A stretch of 64,000 bases of DNA from Platerodrilus igneus (GCA_036346225.1 JARFIW010000003.1:6049501-6113500), one strand, 5' to 3'; positions 1 to 11,030 are shown, counted from the stretch's first letter. The notes: generated by a model from the letters alone, not told the origin. A program made the numbers and translations.

Positions 1-345
1 CAAAATGCACACCTCGCGTTAGATACTTGCAATTGTGTTATGACTGAAGTTACAGATAACGTTTCGTTTTTGAAAAGAGTGTTTGGTACTGCTTTAAGGG
101 GGCGTATTTTAGAACTCGTTTTACGGTTTTTTCAATCTGCATATAATGCATTAAAAACTCGTTTTTAAGTGATACTTAATATTGGACGCACGGTTGTTTT
201 AATCAAGAAATGATGTTGTATTTTCGCCGCTTGTGTAATTGTTTAGAACTTGTTTTAAAGACACGGGTTTCACTAATGTAGTGAAAAATACTATAAGAAT
301 AAGCTTATCGTATTACTAAAATATTATACAGTGCGTTTCTTTACA
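1..345 (-). repeat. Left terminal direct repeat (probable 3' LTR of Gypsy element A), cut by window edge
   Basis: About 290 bp here (roughly 55-345) match 4460-4750 in the same orientation, with many substitutions and small indels. Shared landmarks are TTTTCAATCTGCATA, AATAAGCTTATCGTA and a common end TTTCTTTACA. Read on the minus strand the repeat begins with TGTAAAGAAA, the usual TG start of an LTR. Weaker similarity continues leftward to the window edge, so the other end is probably outside. The element's coding matter is on the minus strand, which makes this the 3' copy. No target-site duplication could be tested because the outer flank is missing. Confidence 0.55.
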
Positions 346-1040
346 GAAAATTAAGTATTATAAGCTCTTGATTTTTTCTGGTTTTGGGGTCTTTTTATTT
401 ACAGAATATAGTGCTCATTCACCTTTTATGACCTCGTTATCACGTTCAGTCTCAAAAAATTTCATTCCTCATGCGTAAAATACACAGAATATGGCAGAAA
501 ACTCTCTTATAAAACGTAATTATCTCAATAAAATGCCGCATCAAAATTTTATGAAGTTGTCCTAAAAACTTCGGATCACAACTACTACTGTTATTGTGCC
601 CATAGATAAGCCAATAGAAAGGGACTTCTTTCACTCGATAAATACATTACCAAAAATCCTTTATACCGTCTTTCCAAAAATGAATTCTTTAAATCATCTT
701 CCAAAAAACCTTCTTATTACTAAATCTCGCTAAATTACTATGATCTGACATGACAATTAAACTTTTTGTTATCTCACTGATTATTTTCTTCATATTCAAC
801 TCTAATTTCTTATTAACATCGTTTTTTTATTACAATTATCTGATTCACGAAATAAGTACTTGATTTCTCACAGATACACTCATTTAAATTTCTGTTATCC
901 TAATTTAAATTTTTTTCATTGATACCATTACATACATCATCCTTTATCGCCTTCATCCAATTCATCCTTGATTTCCTCTTCCTTAAAATTGTACATTTTA
1001 TCGTCGTAACTTGTAGGAATACTCAAATACTTGTAGAGAT
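346..1040. other. Internal region of Gypsy element A without recognised coding matter
   Basis: This stretch lies between the left repeat and the protease remnant. On the minus strand it should hold reverse transcriptase, RNase H and integrase if the element were complete, but I could recognise none of their motifs in any frame. An acidic lysine/glutamate-rich stretch near 960-1010 may continue the segment before RT. A 60-codon frame at 452-634 has no recognised content. The element is therefore either internally deleted or naturally non-autonomous. Confidence 0.4.
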
Positions 1041-1041
1041 A

Positions 1042-1628
1042 CTAATTTTTCGAGTCACTATCTTGGGAATATTCAATTAACGCTGACTCTACTTTATCTT
1101 GTATCTTACCTGGATCCTCAATACTCATTAACGCTGCTTCATTCATTTCTTCGTGTGCCTCCTTTACATCTTCCTCTATTTTATGTACTTCTTTCTCTAC
1201 TTTACTTACTTTTTTATCTATTTCATTTGCTTCTTCCACTACTTCATACTAATACCGTCTTTCTCGACTTCAATATTCACCTCATCATTCCGTTTAACAT
1301 GTTCTTTACCATATATAAACCTCTTCTTTTTTGCATATATTAGCAACTTTAATCTATCAATCAAGTCCATTCCCAAAATCGCCTCGGTACAACCATAAAT
1401 TTGTGTTCAAATTTTATCTTCCTTAACTCACATCTTACGATTGCCATGCTATTTATACCTGCAAACGTTTTGTTGTTTAATGCTACTAAGATACGTTCAT
1501 TTATGGATATCAACTCATTATTTGATTTTTGTACGTTGTTTTTAATAAACCTTCCTGAAAGTAGTAACGCTTCAGCTCCCGTATCTATAAGTACTTTAAT
1601 AATTTTATCTTCTACATTTATTTTTTAA
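1042..1628 (-). pseudogene. Gypsy element A retropepsin and following linker, frameshifted
   Basis: Minus-strand translation just below 1625 reads into an aspartic protease. The catalytic motif DTGAEALLLSG is encoded around 1585-1552 with the active-site Asp intact (DTGAE at 1571-1585). About 60 codons later the C-terminal protease motif ILGMDLID appears in a different frame, so there is a frameshift near 1378. A second frame change near 1245 leads into an acidic 65-codon frame (1239-1042, starting MEEANEID) that ends before any RT motif. An in-frame TAA at 1625-1627 separates it from the upstream gag frame. The role in an intact copy would be maturation of the Gag-Pol polyprotein. The breaks mean this copy cannot make it. 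Confidence 0.7.
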
Positions 1629-2622
1629 ATAGGTAATAAGTTTTTGTTTACGTTTTCCTTACTTTCTAAATCCAATTTTAAAAATTCTCTCTGATATACA
1701 TACTGGTTCATTTCTAAGGGGTGTGCTCGGTTGGTCTCTTTATGCAAATTTCTGCTTCGCCGTTGAATGTTCTGGGCTACGCACGGTCTAAACATATGCC
1801 CTATTATTCTCACTATTTGTGATCCCTCTCTGTGGATTTCCATTGATTTCTTTTCTGTGGGCCGCGGTTCTATTCTCAATGATTCGGGATTCATTGTTCT
1901 CCCTTCCGCTCTCCTGATTGCATTATTCTGGCCCCAGTTGCTCTTATGGACATTCTCCCTATCGCACATTCTGCCATTGTACCGTTCGGGTCTACTGCTT
2001 TTTTGATATGTAAAGGAATTTATGGACTGGCTCCTTGGTTTACTCTTCATCCTGCGTGGTTGATCCATCCTATCATACCGTTGAAGGTACTTTAGAAATA
2101 CATTTCTATCCACGATGTTCTGTAACGTGATGCATAGCCTTACCTCTGTTTCGAAGTACTCCGTTATATATTTGTTGATTTGTTTATCCTCTAAAGGTGG
2201 ATCTAGTTTTTTTGCAACGCTGATTTTTTTATGGCATACAACTCTCTTGTCGGGTTAGAATCACTGCTGTATTTGCCCATGAGTAAATTATATCTGATTT
2301 TAAATTGCTGGTTATCCCCAAAAATGTTTTAAAAATATAACTTCAAAATCTTTAAAGGAATTTAACTCGGTTTCAATAAGTACAAATCAGATTTCTGCAT
2401 TACCTTTAACATGAATCGTACTATGTTAAATTTAGTTTGCTCATCCCAACCATCTTGAATTAAAGTTTTAACATTGTTTAAAAATATTTTAGGGTTAAGT
2501 TTGTTATCGCCATAAAATTTTGAATACTGTTCCAACGGAACATTGGTTGGACTCCATCTTATATGTTCCCCAAAATGAATATTTTTAATCTTATGTTCTA
2601 GACTGTCAATCTTATTCCTCAA
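1625..2622 (-). pseudogene. Gypsy element A gag: capsid-like and nucleocapsid-like region
   Basis: Frames 2622-2362 and 2113-1625 carry a Gag capsid remnant. Conserved-looking blocks are WSPTNVPLEQYSKFYGDN, then PKIFLNN (the start of the capsid fold in many insect Gypsy Gags), and after a frame change at about 2345-2130 a block with IRYNLLMGKY, KKLDPPLEDKQINKYI and FLKYLQRYDRMDQPRR. The C-terminal part is basic and Ser/Arg rich. Near 1795-1825 the pattern GHMFRPC looks like the second half of a CCHC knuckle, with Ser and Val where the first two Cys would be expected. At least two frameshifts separate the blocks. Intact Gag would build the cytoplasmic virus-like particle. The assignment rests on block order and on the protease that follows. 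Confidence 0.65.
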
Positions 2623-2648
2623 TTTCGTTAATTTTTTGATTTAAATTT

Positions 2649-2969
2649 TTAACTTTTTGTTGGTATATCTTTTTCAGGTGCTTCGTGATTAGTTTTTATT
2701 TGAGCAATATCCTCTTTAACTTCATCTATATCTATATCCTCTAAAATTTGTATTACCTTACTCTTTTCGAATTTTATTTTTTCTATCGTCGCATTGGTCT
2801 CTTTTAAGCCTGACTTTATCTTGTCACTCATTTCTTTAAATTTTCTGTCATTCTTCTCACTTTCTGTTTTTAATTCCCGAGTATCCTTATCAAACTTCTC
2901 ACTTAGTTCCTTCATATTTTTTTCATTCTTTTCACTTATTTCTTTCATATTTGCTTTCTTTTTCGGCAT
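2649..2969 (-). pseudogene. Gypsy element A gag N-terminal coiled coil
   Basis: A 106-codon open frame starts with MPKKKANMKEISEKNEK and consists almost wholly of Lys/Glu-rich heptads (repeated EISEKNEKNMKELSEK-like units), so it should form a long charged coiled coil. It lies directly upstream, on the same strand, of the capsid-like block, with a stop codon and frame change between them. N-terminal coiled coils before the capsid domain are known in some insect Gypsy Gags. I infer that this was the Gag N terminus. The ATG at 2969 is the only start that captures the whole coil. By itself the composition is not family-specific. Confidence 0.5.
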
Positions 2970-4139
2970 ACTTTTATTTCAATGTAATTTCATTTTTTAT
3001 TCCTGAGTCTCTCCTACACCTTTTCTTTCTTTGCTTCGGGATCTTCCTTTTTCTGATCTTCCAAATAAATGCTTTTCTGAGAACCAATTTCTACCCATTC
3101 AGCTCTTAATTCCTCATGCACTTCTTTCATTCTATCTGTGATACTGAAAACTAATCAGATATACTACCCAGAGAAAATTTCCACAAAATTTTATGAGACA
3201 AGAAACTCTAACCTTCAAACGGCTTAATCTAGCGCGTTTACGTTGGGACGCCAATAAAAGGTACTATGAATTGTTAGCTTTAATGAAATAATGTGGATTC
3301 TTACCTGAAGATGCCCGTATTCGCTTGTTAGCTCAGATGGAATGAAACAACGAAACTACAAAATTCTAATAACCAGCAATATTTATAAACAATCCTTCAA
3401 ATTATAACACTCGCTACTTTTACAAACATATTTCTTAAACACAGATTATTCAAATAGATTACATATATATCACCTCAAAGTCTACCAATGCATCTTATAA
3501 CTTAAATCTGAAAAACAATAATATTTGTCACATTATGTACAGATTATTAAAATTAGTTATGGATAATTGCAAAAACTTTTACTTCCTAAGAAAAGCGGTA
3601 CCTGATTACATATCACTTAAGAAACCTCTTATAATGGTCTCAAAACATTACAATATCTATTTACACAAAAATATATATGCCAGACCCTCATGTAACTTGA
3701 CTACTTAAACTACGTATCTTATGTAAATGTACGGCTGGTATTCGTGTCTTTGCCAAAACAGGATTTTTATTATCATCTCCACCCACAAATTGCTTCCATT
3801 TAGAAATGCTCTTACTCATAACTACATAAAAAAATCCATTGTTCCATTTTATATTTCCATTTACTTTAAATAAATTATTATGTGTCGAAATTCACATAAG
3901 TTTTAGAAAGTACTTTATTTTTAATAGATATTAAAATATCGAGGTGACCTTGTACCAAAATTTAAATTATAACTTTTATTGGAGCAATAAATACACCATC
4001 GTCGCGTGTTTCATAAACAGTAACTGAGCAATTAAGTAACTGAATGAAAAATGCTCCGATTTAATTGTCATACCGGTTTTTATACAGAAGCATTTCCCAT
4101 GTCATTTCGTTCTCGAATGTTCCGCACTTTTCTCGGGAT
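2970..4139. other. Element A 5' leader region, no gene recognised
   Basis: Between the gag coiled coil and the right-hand repeat there is about 1.2 kb. Only the first 150 bases (to about 3140) look coding on the minus strand, with a Lys/Glu-rich frame. The rest is AT-rich with no long frame. I could not point to a clear primer-binding site. Confidence 0.4.
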
Positions 4140-4750
4140 ATGATGTAATCATTAACTGTAATTTCATTCATATCACATGGTTTTATATTAATTAGCTGTC
4201 AGTTCAGATTTATTGCGTAATAAAGATCTTAGTATCTCTTATTAAAAAATGGAAACTATGTATTCGTAATAATTGGTTATCGTTGTCGATTATAATTTAT
4301 GGTCATTAAAAACGTCTTATCTTATCTGCTTTATAATCTTTACCTGTGATATCGCGTTCTACCAATTCACTGACTGGTGTGTTTTCTTTCATGTCATGTT
4401 ATTCACTTATTTACAATTGATTTAGGTTTCGAACAATGTAGATAAGAGTCTTCTTTAAATTCACGTTTCGCATTTAAAAAGGGTATTTAATACTGCTTTA
4501 AGAGAACTCGTTTTACTGTCTTTTCAATCTGCATACAATGCATTAGATTAACAACTTGTTTTAAATGGTACTTAGTATTGGAAAGTATGGGTGTTTCAAT
4601 CAAGGGATGAGTTTGTATCTTTGCCGATTGCGTAATTAATCAGAACTTGTTTTAATTAAAAACGCGGGTTTCACTTATGTACTAGAGAAAAAGTACCATA
4701 ATAATAAGCTTATCGTACTAGTAAAATATTGTATATGGTGTTTCTTTACA
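4140..4750 (-). repeat. Right terminal direct repeat (probable 5' LTR of Gypsy element A)
   Basis: The portion 4460-4750 matches 55-345 in direct orientation. Both copies end in TTTCTTTACA; after GAAAATT the flanking sequences differ. On the minus strand this is the upstream copy, as expected for the 5' LTR. The inner boundary is uncertain: similarity weakens above about 4400, and a position anywhere from 4140 to 4450 is possible. The divergence between the two copies points to an old insertion. Confidence 0.5.
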
Positions 4751-4801
4751 GAAAATTGATTGATTGATTGCCATATTAACTAAGTGTACGTTACTAAGCG
4801 C

Positions 4802-5206
4802 TATTTATGCACCAAATGTGTTATTACGATGATAACACCTTGAGGGAGACTCATTTAGCCCGAAGGCCTAATTTAGTAACATAAGTGGTGCATACAAGAT
4901 TTTATATTTCACCTCATATAAAATTAAAAATAGGTGATAGGTAGGTTTTCTATTTTAGAATTTACCTAGGATTTTACAATATAACTATTAAACACGCCTA
5001 CATAATGTTTTCCAAGATGACAATAAACAGTTTGATGTTCCTATGTTTTGGACATTTGTCACATTTAATATTAATAGTGCAAAATGGCCGATCAAGAATT
5101 GCAAGCAATAATTGCAAAGCAAGCTCTAAAAGCAAGTGAAAGTTTGTTACCATTAAATCTAAACAGAGCTATGAGAAAGCTTAATAACACACTTGGTGCA
5201 TAAATA
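4802..5206. mobile_element. MITE-like element with 25-bp terminal inverted repeats
   Basis: The left end at 4802-4826 and the right end at 5182-5206 are inverted repeats of 25 bases with one mismatch (left begins TATTTATGCACCAA). The enclosed 405 bp hold no transposase. Further partial inverted similarity lies just outside and inside (a TTATATTTCACCT motif at about 4903 and its reverse complement at about 5317), so the true element could be larger. No convincing target-site duplication was seen. The size and structure fit a non-autonomous DNA element. Confidence 0.5.
5084..5203 (+). CDS. Possible 39-residue ORF ending inside the right inverted repeat
   Basis: ATG at 5084 preceded by GCAAA opens a frame of 39 residues beginning MADQELQAIIAKQALKA and predicted to be a helical, charged peptide. 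Its last residues NNTLGA and the TAA stop are encoded by the right terminal inverted repeat. I do not recognise the family. It could be the start of a longer lost gene or chance. Its base composition is less AT-biased than its surroundings, which weakly favours past coding. Confidence 0.3.
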   Translation: MADQELQAIIAKQALKASESLLPLNLNRAMRKLNNTLGA

Positions 5207-5339
5207 CCTTAAAAATTGATTTGTTTCTGAGGGCATAATGAGCGGGTGTTATGAAACCATTACGCCCTCCATTACGCCTCTGGTGTATCCTAGGTGTTGT
5301 GACTAAATTACAACCAGGTGAAATATAAATACCTTTAAA

Positions 5340-6233
5340 AATAGTTCCTCAAAGTAACAGTACTTGCTGGCCCACTGTCTATCTCAAATTTAATATCATT
5401 ACCATTAACTTGAACTTTACACAAATGATTAGGACTTATTGTCTTCTAACTTAAATAATGAATCTAGATTTAAATTATCCGTTCCACTATCATCTATCAA
5501 AGAAAAATATCATTCGCTTTTTGTCTTCATGCATGCTTAATGTGGCCAATTTTTTTACAATTCGAACATTTAAATTTCTTCAAAATACAAAATTTTAAAT
5601 CTTGATTTCCATTACCACAAGCTTAACATACTGGTTTTGCTTCTTCGTTTTATGGGTCATTTATTGGGAATTTCAACTCTTTTGTTCTTGGAAGCTCGAA
5701 GAACTGTTTGTTTTATAAACAGGCTTCCAGTGTCGAGGGTTCTCAAACTAAAAACTCTTCCTGCTTCACCTTAGTAATAACAGTCATTTCTTTAGCTAAG
5801 GTTAGTGCTTTAATTTCTTCTAACGTTTTATCTAAGCAATCCTTTTCGCATAACCTTTTCATAATTTTCCCACACAACATACCTATCACAAATTTATCGT
5901 TTAATAGAGCTCCAAATTTACAACTAATTAACTTTTTTATTCTCACATATCCAGGCACTCAGACGTGTTTTTATACTGTTTTGCGTTGTAAAAATTGATC
6001 CTCTCCCTAAATACCGACACAGAGGGAGTGAATTAATTTTGTAATAATGTGCTCAACTGTGCAAGGACTTTTTTTGCGGCAGGTGCCGATCGCAGAGATT
6101 TTGTAAAACCCTATAAACTGGCGTGTCAACTTTCCTATACCATCAGTAATTCCATTACCTAAAAAATATTGCTCTAAGCACTTGAGTGTAAGATCTAATT
6201 GTCTTCTAAACTAAATTCGGCGATATTACCCAT
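5340..6233 (-). pseudogene. Gypsy element B gag-protease remnant, several breaks
   Basis: The minus strand reads a Ty3/Gypsy Gag in pieces. A start MGNIAEFSLEDN is encoded at 6233, then (after a frame change and stops) CLEQYFLGNG, and near 5990 FYNAKQYKNTSECLD. A further frame change leads to YVRIKKL, CKFGALLNDKFVIGM and the helix DKTLEEIKALTLAKEM (5958-5743). Downstream is a zinc knuckle CSNCKKIGHIKHA whose last Cys position is a TGA stop (5527-5529). The protease block FEIDSGPAS follows, with active-site DSG at 5371-5379. The domain order capsid, knuckle, protease is that of Gypsy Gags that lack a separate coiled coil, so this is a different lineage from element A. Truncated after the protease; no RT seen. 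Confidence 0.75.
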
Positions 6234-7336
6234 TGCTACTTGTCTAATGACAGTCTGCTCCCTGCGCCATTATTAAATAAAACGTTGCAGTAAACAGTAA
6301 AACAAATGATTGTCGTTGGTTTTGAACGAACCTTAAACAAAAATGTACTTAATTTCCAAACTAGTTACGGTGTCAGAAATCTTTAAATCTGTCTCCATCC
6401 AGTTTATGCTTCTTCTAATTAATGATAATACAAATTTTCTTTCTTCTCGTCGCCATTGTTAAATCAATTTTATAATTAATAACTTGCGGAACTTTATTTA
6501 AGTAAGTATACAAAAATCACAGAACAAACTATTATTCATATATTTTAAAAGTGGAAGTGGTTCTTGTAACTCTAAACTAGTAAATACTCTACGATCATCT
6601 AGTAGTAGTTTAAGGTAACTTATTTTTCATGGTGCATTTTAGAGGTTTTTAGATGGTTTAAAATAAACTTTTGGTGGTTTCAATCAACAAATTCTGAAAC
6701 TCGTTTACAATCGGCCGCAGATCTCTCCAGGATGTTGCTTTACACAGATCTCGTGCAAGTTATCAAATAGTAACTTGTGGTCATCTTTGAATTTTAATGA
6801 TATTACTTTTATTGTGAAATTATGAGAAAATGGCTATTTTTGTGATGCATTGCTTGTGATTTTTATAATCATCTTCCCACGGCAAACTTTTCTTCTCTTT
6901 CGACAATAAACATGTTAGGAGCAATAACAATTTAGTTCCTATTTTTCTTCATTGAATCGTTTAGTATCATCTCAGTCTGCAAGCTTGATGAGTGCTATAT
7001 AAACATTTTTTTTTCTGTAACGAGAAACAAATTTGACATTTAATGTTTCTTGACAGACAACAAAATGTCACTTTTTATGAATTTATTTTTTTCCCTGGGA
7101 AAAAAATGAGTACTTTTTTTGCGGGTATGTGCAAATACGTAACCACTCGCAGAATTAAATTGACATATTTGATTACTTTAAAGGTTTCCTTAGTAACGCA
7201 AATCTAACCGTCCCTATAAGTACAACAGCCTACTTGTTTGAAACTTCAAATTTGACATCGATTGATTTTTTGACTTTAATATATTGTAATATTTTTTTCA
7301 ATATTAAATCATCGTTTTGCCTGTCATAGAAAAAAA
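6234..7336. other. AT-rich stretch, nothing recognised
   Basis: No long open frame or familiar motif on either strand. Homopolymer runs and TTTTT-rich blocks dominate. It may include the 5' untranslated part or LTR of Gypsy element B, but no second copy is present in the window to prove this. Confidence 0.4.
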
Positions 7337-7475
7337 TTGTGTATTTATTATACACTGGTATAAATGTAAGATTTTAACTCTCGGTGTTTTGTCTCCCTAC
7401 GCTTCGCGTCGGGAGACGAACACACCTCGAGCTAAAATCTAGTACCTTTTTCTTTTGTATAATAAATAATTATTT
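7337..7475. repeat. Long near-perfect palindrome with GC-rich hairpin core
   Basis: An arm of about 60 bases (from TGTATTTATTATACA through AGATTTTAACTC to GTCTCCC) is followed by the short loop region TACGCTTCGCGTC and then the inverted arm (GGGAGAC through GAGCTAAAATCT to GTATAATAAATAA). The core around 7391-7417 is sharply GC-rich in a very AT-rich region. Single-stranded DNA or RNA would fold into a strong hairpin. It may be a small foldback MITE or the terminus of a larger element. Confidence 0.7.
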
Positions 7476-9083
7476 GTAGAATACGTTTTTCTACTTTTGT
7501 AGTCATAAGGAAGACATCCGAAGTTTAATTTCCAGGATGTAGTACGCAGACAGCTATAATGACTTTATTATTTTATATATTATTATTAAATTCGTTTTCC
7601 TGTTCGATTAAACCACATTACTTACCATTTCCTTATTGTGATTCAATCAATTACAGTAGTTCGAGAGGTTTCCTGTATTCGTATTCGAATCCGCTTTGCT
7701 AGGAAATATTAAGTTACTTGTTTATTTATATCAATAATTAAATTTGATTTACACCTTTAGCTAAAGCTTCAATTCTAATACTGAATAGGGTTATCCATTG
7801 GTTAAATAGCGCCATTACGTATACTATCGCTCATTAAATCGAGTTCTATTCATGAAGTCACGAATTAAAGCTGTTACTGATATTAGCCCGAACCGGCTGT
7901 AGCTAACTTTGTTAATACTACCACTATACCAAATAGACCATTTAATAGGTTATATTATGTAAGTGTACGAAAGCTGAACAAACCGAGTACAAACTACGTG
8001 CCAGTGACCTTTTCAAATTGACCTAGTTAAAATAATTAAGGCTTATTATTATAAATCTCGCACAGGAATTACTAATTTTTAATTTGTGCAAGGTAACCGC
8101 AAAGCTTGATTGATTCAATGTAATTAAAGTGAGCGATTAGAATGTAACATTTGCTGGGCGTAACGAGAAATGCAGTTTTGGTGATTTCTAGGTCATTGAT
8201 GAATATTTGAGCATTCAATTTGTAAACGGAAATGGAATATCCATTACCATTGTTTATGTAGATTTTTTCGAGTTTCGTGATACAACTTTTTCGGACCAAC
8301 TCCGTTTATAATCCTATTTCGACTGGTATGTTATCCTTTCTATTTAACTTTTTTACTGACCAGTCATGAAATAATTAAGGAAGTAAAGATTTCTATTTTT
8401 AGCATTTTTGATGTATTTCAAAAAGCACGATTTCCGCTTTGGGAAAGCGTTGTCGTTTAAAAAAATTAAAGGCACCAATCGCCGGTGCTTAAGAACTTTT
8501 ACGCTGGATAATAAACAATTTCTTTAGTTTAAAAAAGATGTGTTTATATATGAAAATAATTCTGAAAAATAGTTGATTGTGTGAGCAATAATACGAAAAA
8601 GTGGTACCTGTTTTACATTTCTTCTGATATTTTTGTTAAAGATACGCCGCATTTTACACCTTTCGTATCGAAGAACGCATTTCGGTAGGGTTTAAATGCG
8701 AACCATCTGCGGTTAGATGTTCAAACTTTTTAATTTCTTGTCTCACTTAATTGTTCGTTTATTTATTATTCTTATTTATGCCCGTAATTTCTCTAACAGC
8801 TTTTCAAACTTAAGTTATATTATATTAATATTATATTTAAAAACAATCTGTTTTTTTTATTTTTGTTTTTCGCCCAACTGATAATTTTGTTTTTTATGGA
8901 ATGCCGTATTCACACTTTTGAAAAACATTAAACTAATATATAAGATCTTTTGTTACACAGAATTATATACGTGTGCTTTTTATGATTTTTGTTAAGTTTT
9001 CAATATCTAAGCAACACTCAAGTCGGCCGACAAAAGATTAACACTTTACGTGGTGTTGAAATTTTAGGATTTTCTGGAACGAA
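7476..9083. other. AT-rich stretch, nothing recognised
   Basis: A 75-codon frame on the minus strand (8072-8299) has no recognisable content and is likely chance. No repeat internal to this block was seen. Confidence 0.35.
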
Positions 9084-9171
9084 ACATTCTAAACAGAAGA
9101 AATCTATAGATTTATAAATGTGTTTGTACATTCTAAACAGAACAAATCTATAGTTTTATAAATGTACAAAC
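9084..9171. repeat. Two-copy tandem repeat, 44-bp unit
   Basis: The unit beginning ACATTCTAAACAGA occurs at 9084 and again at 9128 with a few substitutions; each copy also contains AATCTATAG and TTTATAAATGT. Two copies only. The second copy ends in TGTACAAAC, the reverse complement of the junction sequence GTTTGTACA, so the unit junction can also pair with itself. Confidence 0.7.
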
Positions 9172-10104
9172 ATGTAGACGTTATCATCTAGTAAAGTCTG
9201 AGCCCTAAAGTGCTACAAAGACGTTAAACTGGGGAAAAGAAGAAGAAAGTGAAAATAATGTAGAAGGAGGTATTAAACAAACATTACAAGCGTTATGATT
9301 AATCAAGAGTAAATATCATTTTTAAATGCGTTGTGAGTAGGTATATATTTTTTCATTAAACAACCCAAAAGATATATTTGTTATGAAAATCGTAAAATAG
9401 ACGTTTTAAAAGTTTATTCCGATATTATTGTTGAATTTAAAGGTTGTCTTACTAAGTTTTTAAAATTCGAAGGAAGTGTGTTGGTACGTACACTTCAATT
9501 TTAGAAAACTACTTCTTGAAGAAGACGAAAACACTTTAATCAGACTACAGATTTCGCTTCATACCTTAATAATTTATTTATATGATAGCATGGTGTTCCG
9601 AACTATAAATTCTGGTTTATTTTTAGTAACATTTAAACATCGACATCGTTTTTCGCAAGCAATAGCCCAATGACACAATCAAAGTATAAGAGCATGTTCT
9701 ACTTTTTGATGATAGAGTTTCAGAGTTGTATTCACATGTAAAAGAAGTTTGTTGCAGTTGTTTAGAGGCAGGTTGTAACAATGAAACTTTGAATGATTTT
9801 AAGGAGTCGTAATGAGAACTTAGATAAGTTGAGAGTTTGAAAAGAAAAATATTGATTTCCTTATACGTTTCTAAAAGATTATGAAAAAAATGCATTATAT
9901 TTTACTTATTTTGCTACCTAACAAGATACAATGTTCAATTTCAATTTGTAATTGCTACTTCAAAGTGCTCAAACTGAATTTTTCATTTGGCCTTGTTGGT
10001 GCTATTACCTCTCTCAAACATTTGCTGAAAATTTATAGCCTTTGAAAGGACCTTATTACGTATGAAAGCTGAAAACAAAACATTTTTGGGATTATATTAA
10101 AAGA

Positions 10105-10767
10105 TGCTTTTAAGTACTTACAGAAAATGCCTAATATAAATTTTTGTATTAAATTAATGTTATTTTTATTTCACTTTGTATACTAATAAGTTTTCTAAAG
10201 GGATTACCCTTCTTCAATGTGTAGTAGTAGTTGGGATTTTAATTTTTATTTCAAATTTTAATTAAAATAGAAATTCAGAATGCGTTTTTCAAAACGCTCT
10301 TGCCAAAATAAAAGTTTTAATCACCTACCTGAATTTGTATTAGGCGATAAAAACTTTTTATGCACGCGACTTTTTTGTCTTCAAAATGAACACTAGAAAA
10401 GCTTACGCGTTTAGAAACTTTTTCCGGTAGACATAGTGCCAATAGAAAAGAAGAAAATGACCATCAACGGTTATCGCTTTGTGAGCAGTTGAATTGAATA
10501 TCTAGCCTGCCTATTTTTGATAAATTGTTTAATTCTCATTAATTTTTATCATTATTTACTCATGAAAAAACATTTTTTAACGACTGAGTGAAACTGGGCG
10601 CTTCTCAGCTCAAGAGCAAGCCCGTTTCAAGAAAACCATTGCAACTACAATTTCAGACTTAGTCGAAGTAGTTCTGAATGAGATAGAAATAAACCCTGAT
10701 AAGTAAGTGTAAGAAAAATTACTGGCCATCGTGAAAGTCATAAGTTGGTTTTGACTTCTCCTAAACA
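10105..10767. repeat. Diverged direct repeat, copy 1 (LTR-like TG...CA ends)
   Basis: This copy aligns with 12678-13472. Shared blocks include AAGTACTTACAGAAAATGCC (here) against AAGTGCTTACAGAAAATGCC, AAAACTTTTTA, CCAATAGAAAAGAA and the end TAAGTTGGTTTTGACTTCTC. The best-fit ends are TG at 10105 and CA at 10767, as in LTRs. This copy lacks about 150-200 bases present in copy 2 near 13060-13270. The flanking bases do not form an obvious target-site duplication, so a segmental duplication is equally possible. Confidence 0.6.
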
Positions 10768-11022
10768 CTATTGCTGTACAAAATGGCTTCACAAAGATTC
10801 TAGTTAATATTTATGTTACGGGATTTTTAATCATTAATTTAAGTATATTACACATGATTGTGGAAAATAGTTTTAGCATCTAGGATATGTACGCATATTA
10901 ACGTTATCCGAGTTCCCACCATATTTATGGGAAACAGCTCGTTATTATTATGCGATTTTAAGGTGTAGACGTTCACACGGCTTGAATGGATAATCGTCGT
11001 TGTCTTCGACCAACGAGAACGC

Positions 11023-11030
11023 GCTATATA
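11023..11030 (+). promoter_or_regulatory. Possible TATA box
   Basis: TATATAAG sits in a locally GC-rich context (GCGC before, GCGAG after) between the two direct repeats. A frame with an acidic segment (NKSVIEEDLDPQ) opens about 190 bases downstream. This could be the core promoter of the decayed element between the repeats, but there is no independent support. Confidence 0.2.

Noticed and set aside
1153..1398. Plus-strand frames rich in Phe, Tyr and Leu
   Set aside because: They are antisense shadows of the Lys/Glu-rich minus-strand Gypsy remnant.
2794..3006. Plus-strand Ser/Phe-rich frame
   Set aside because: Shadow of the minus-strand gag coiled coil.
8998..9060. Similarity of AAGTCGGCCG...AGATTAACAC here and at 17556-17590
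   Set aside because: Only about 35 bases resemble each other and the flanks do not, so it cannot be told from chance.
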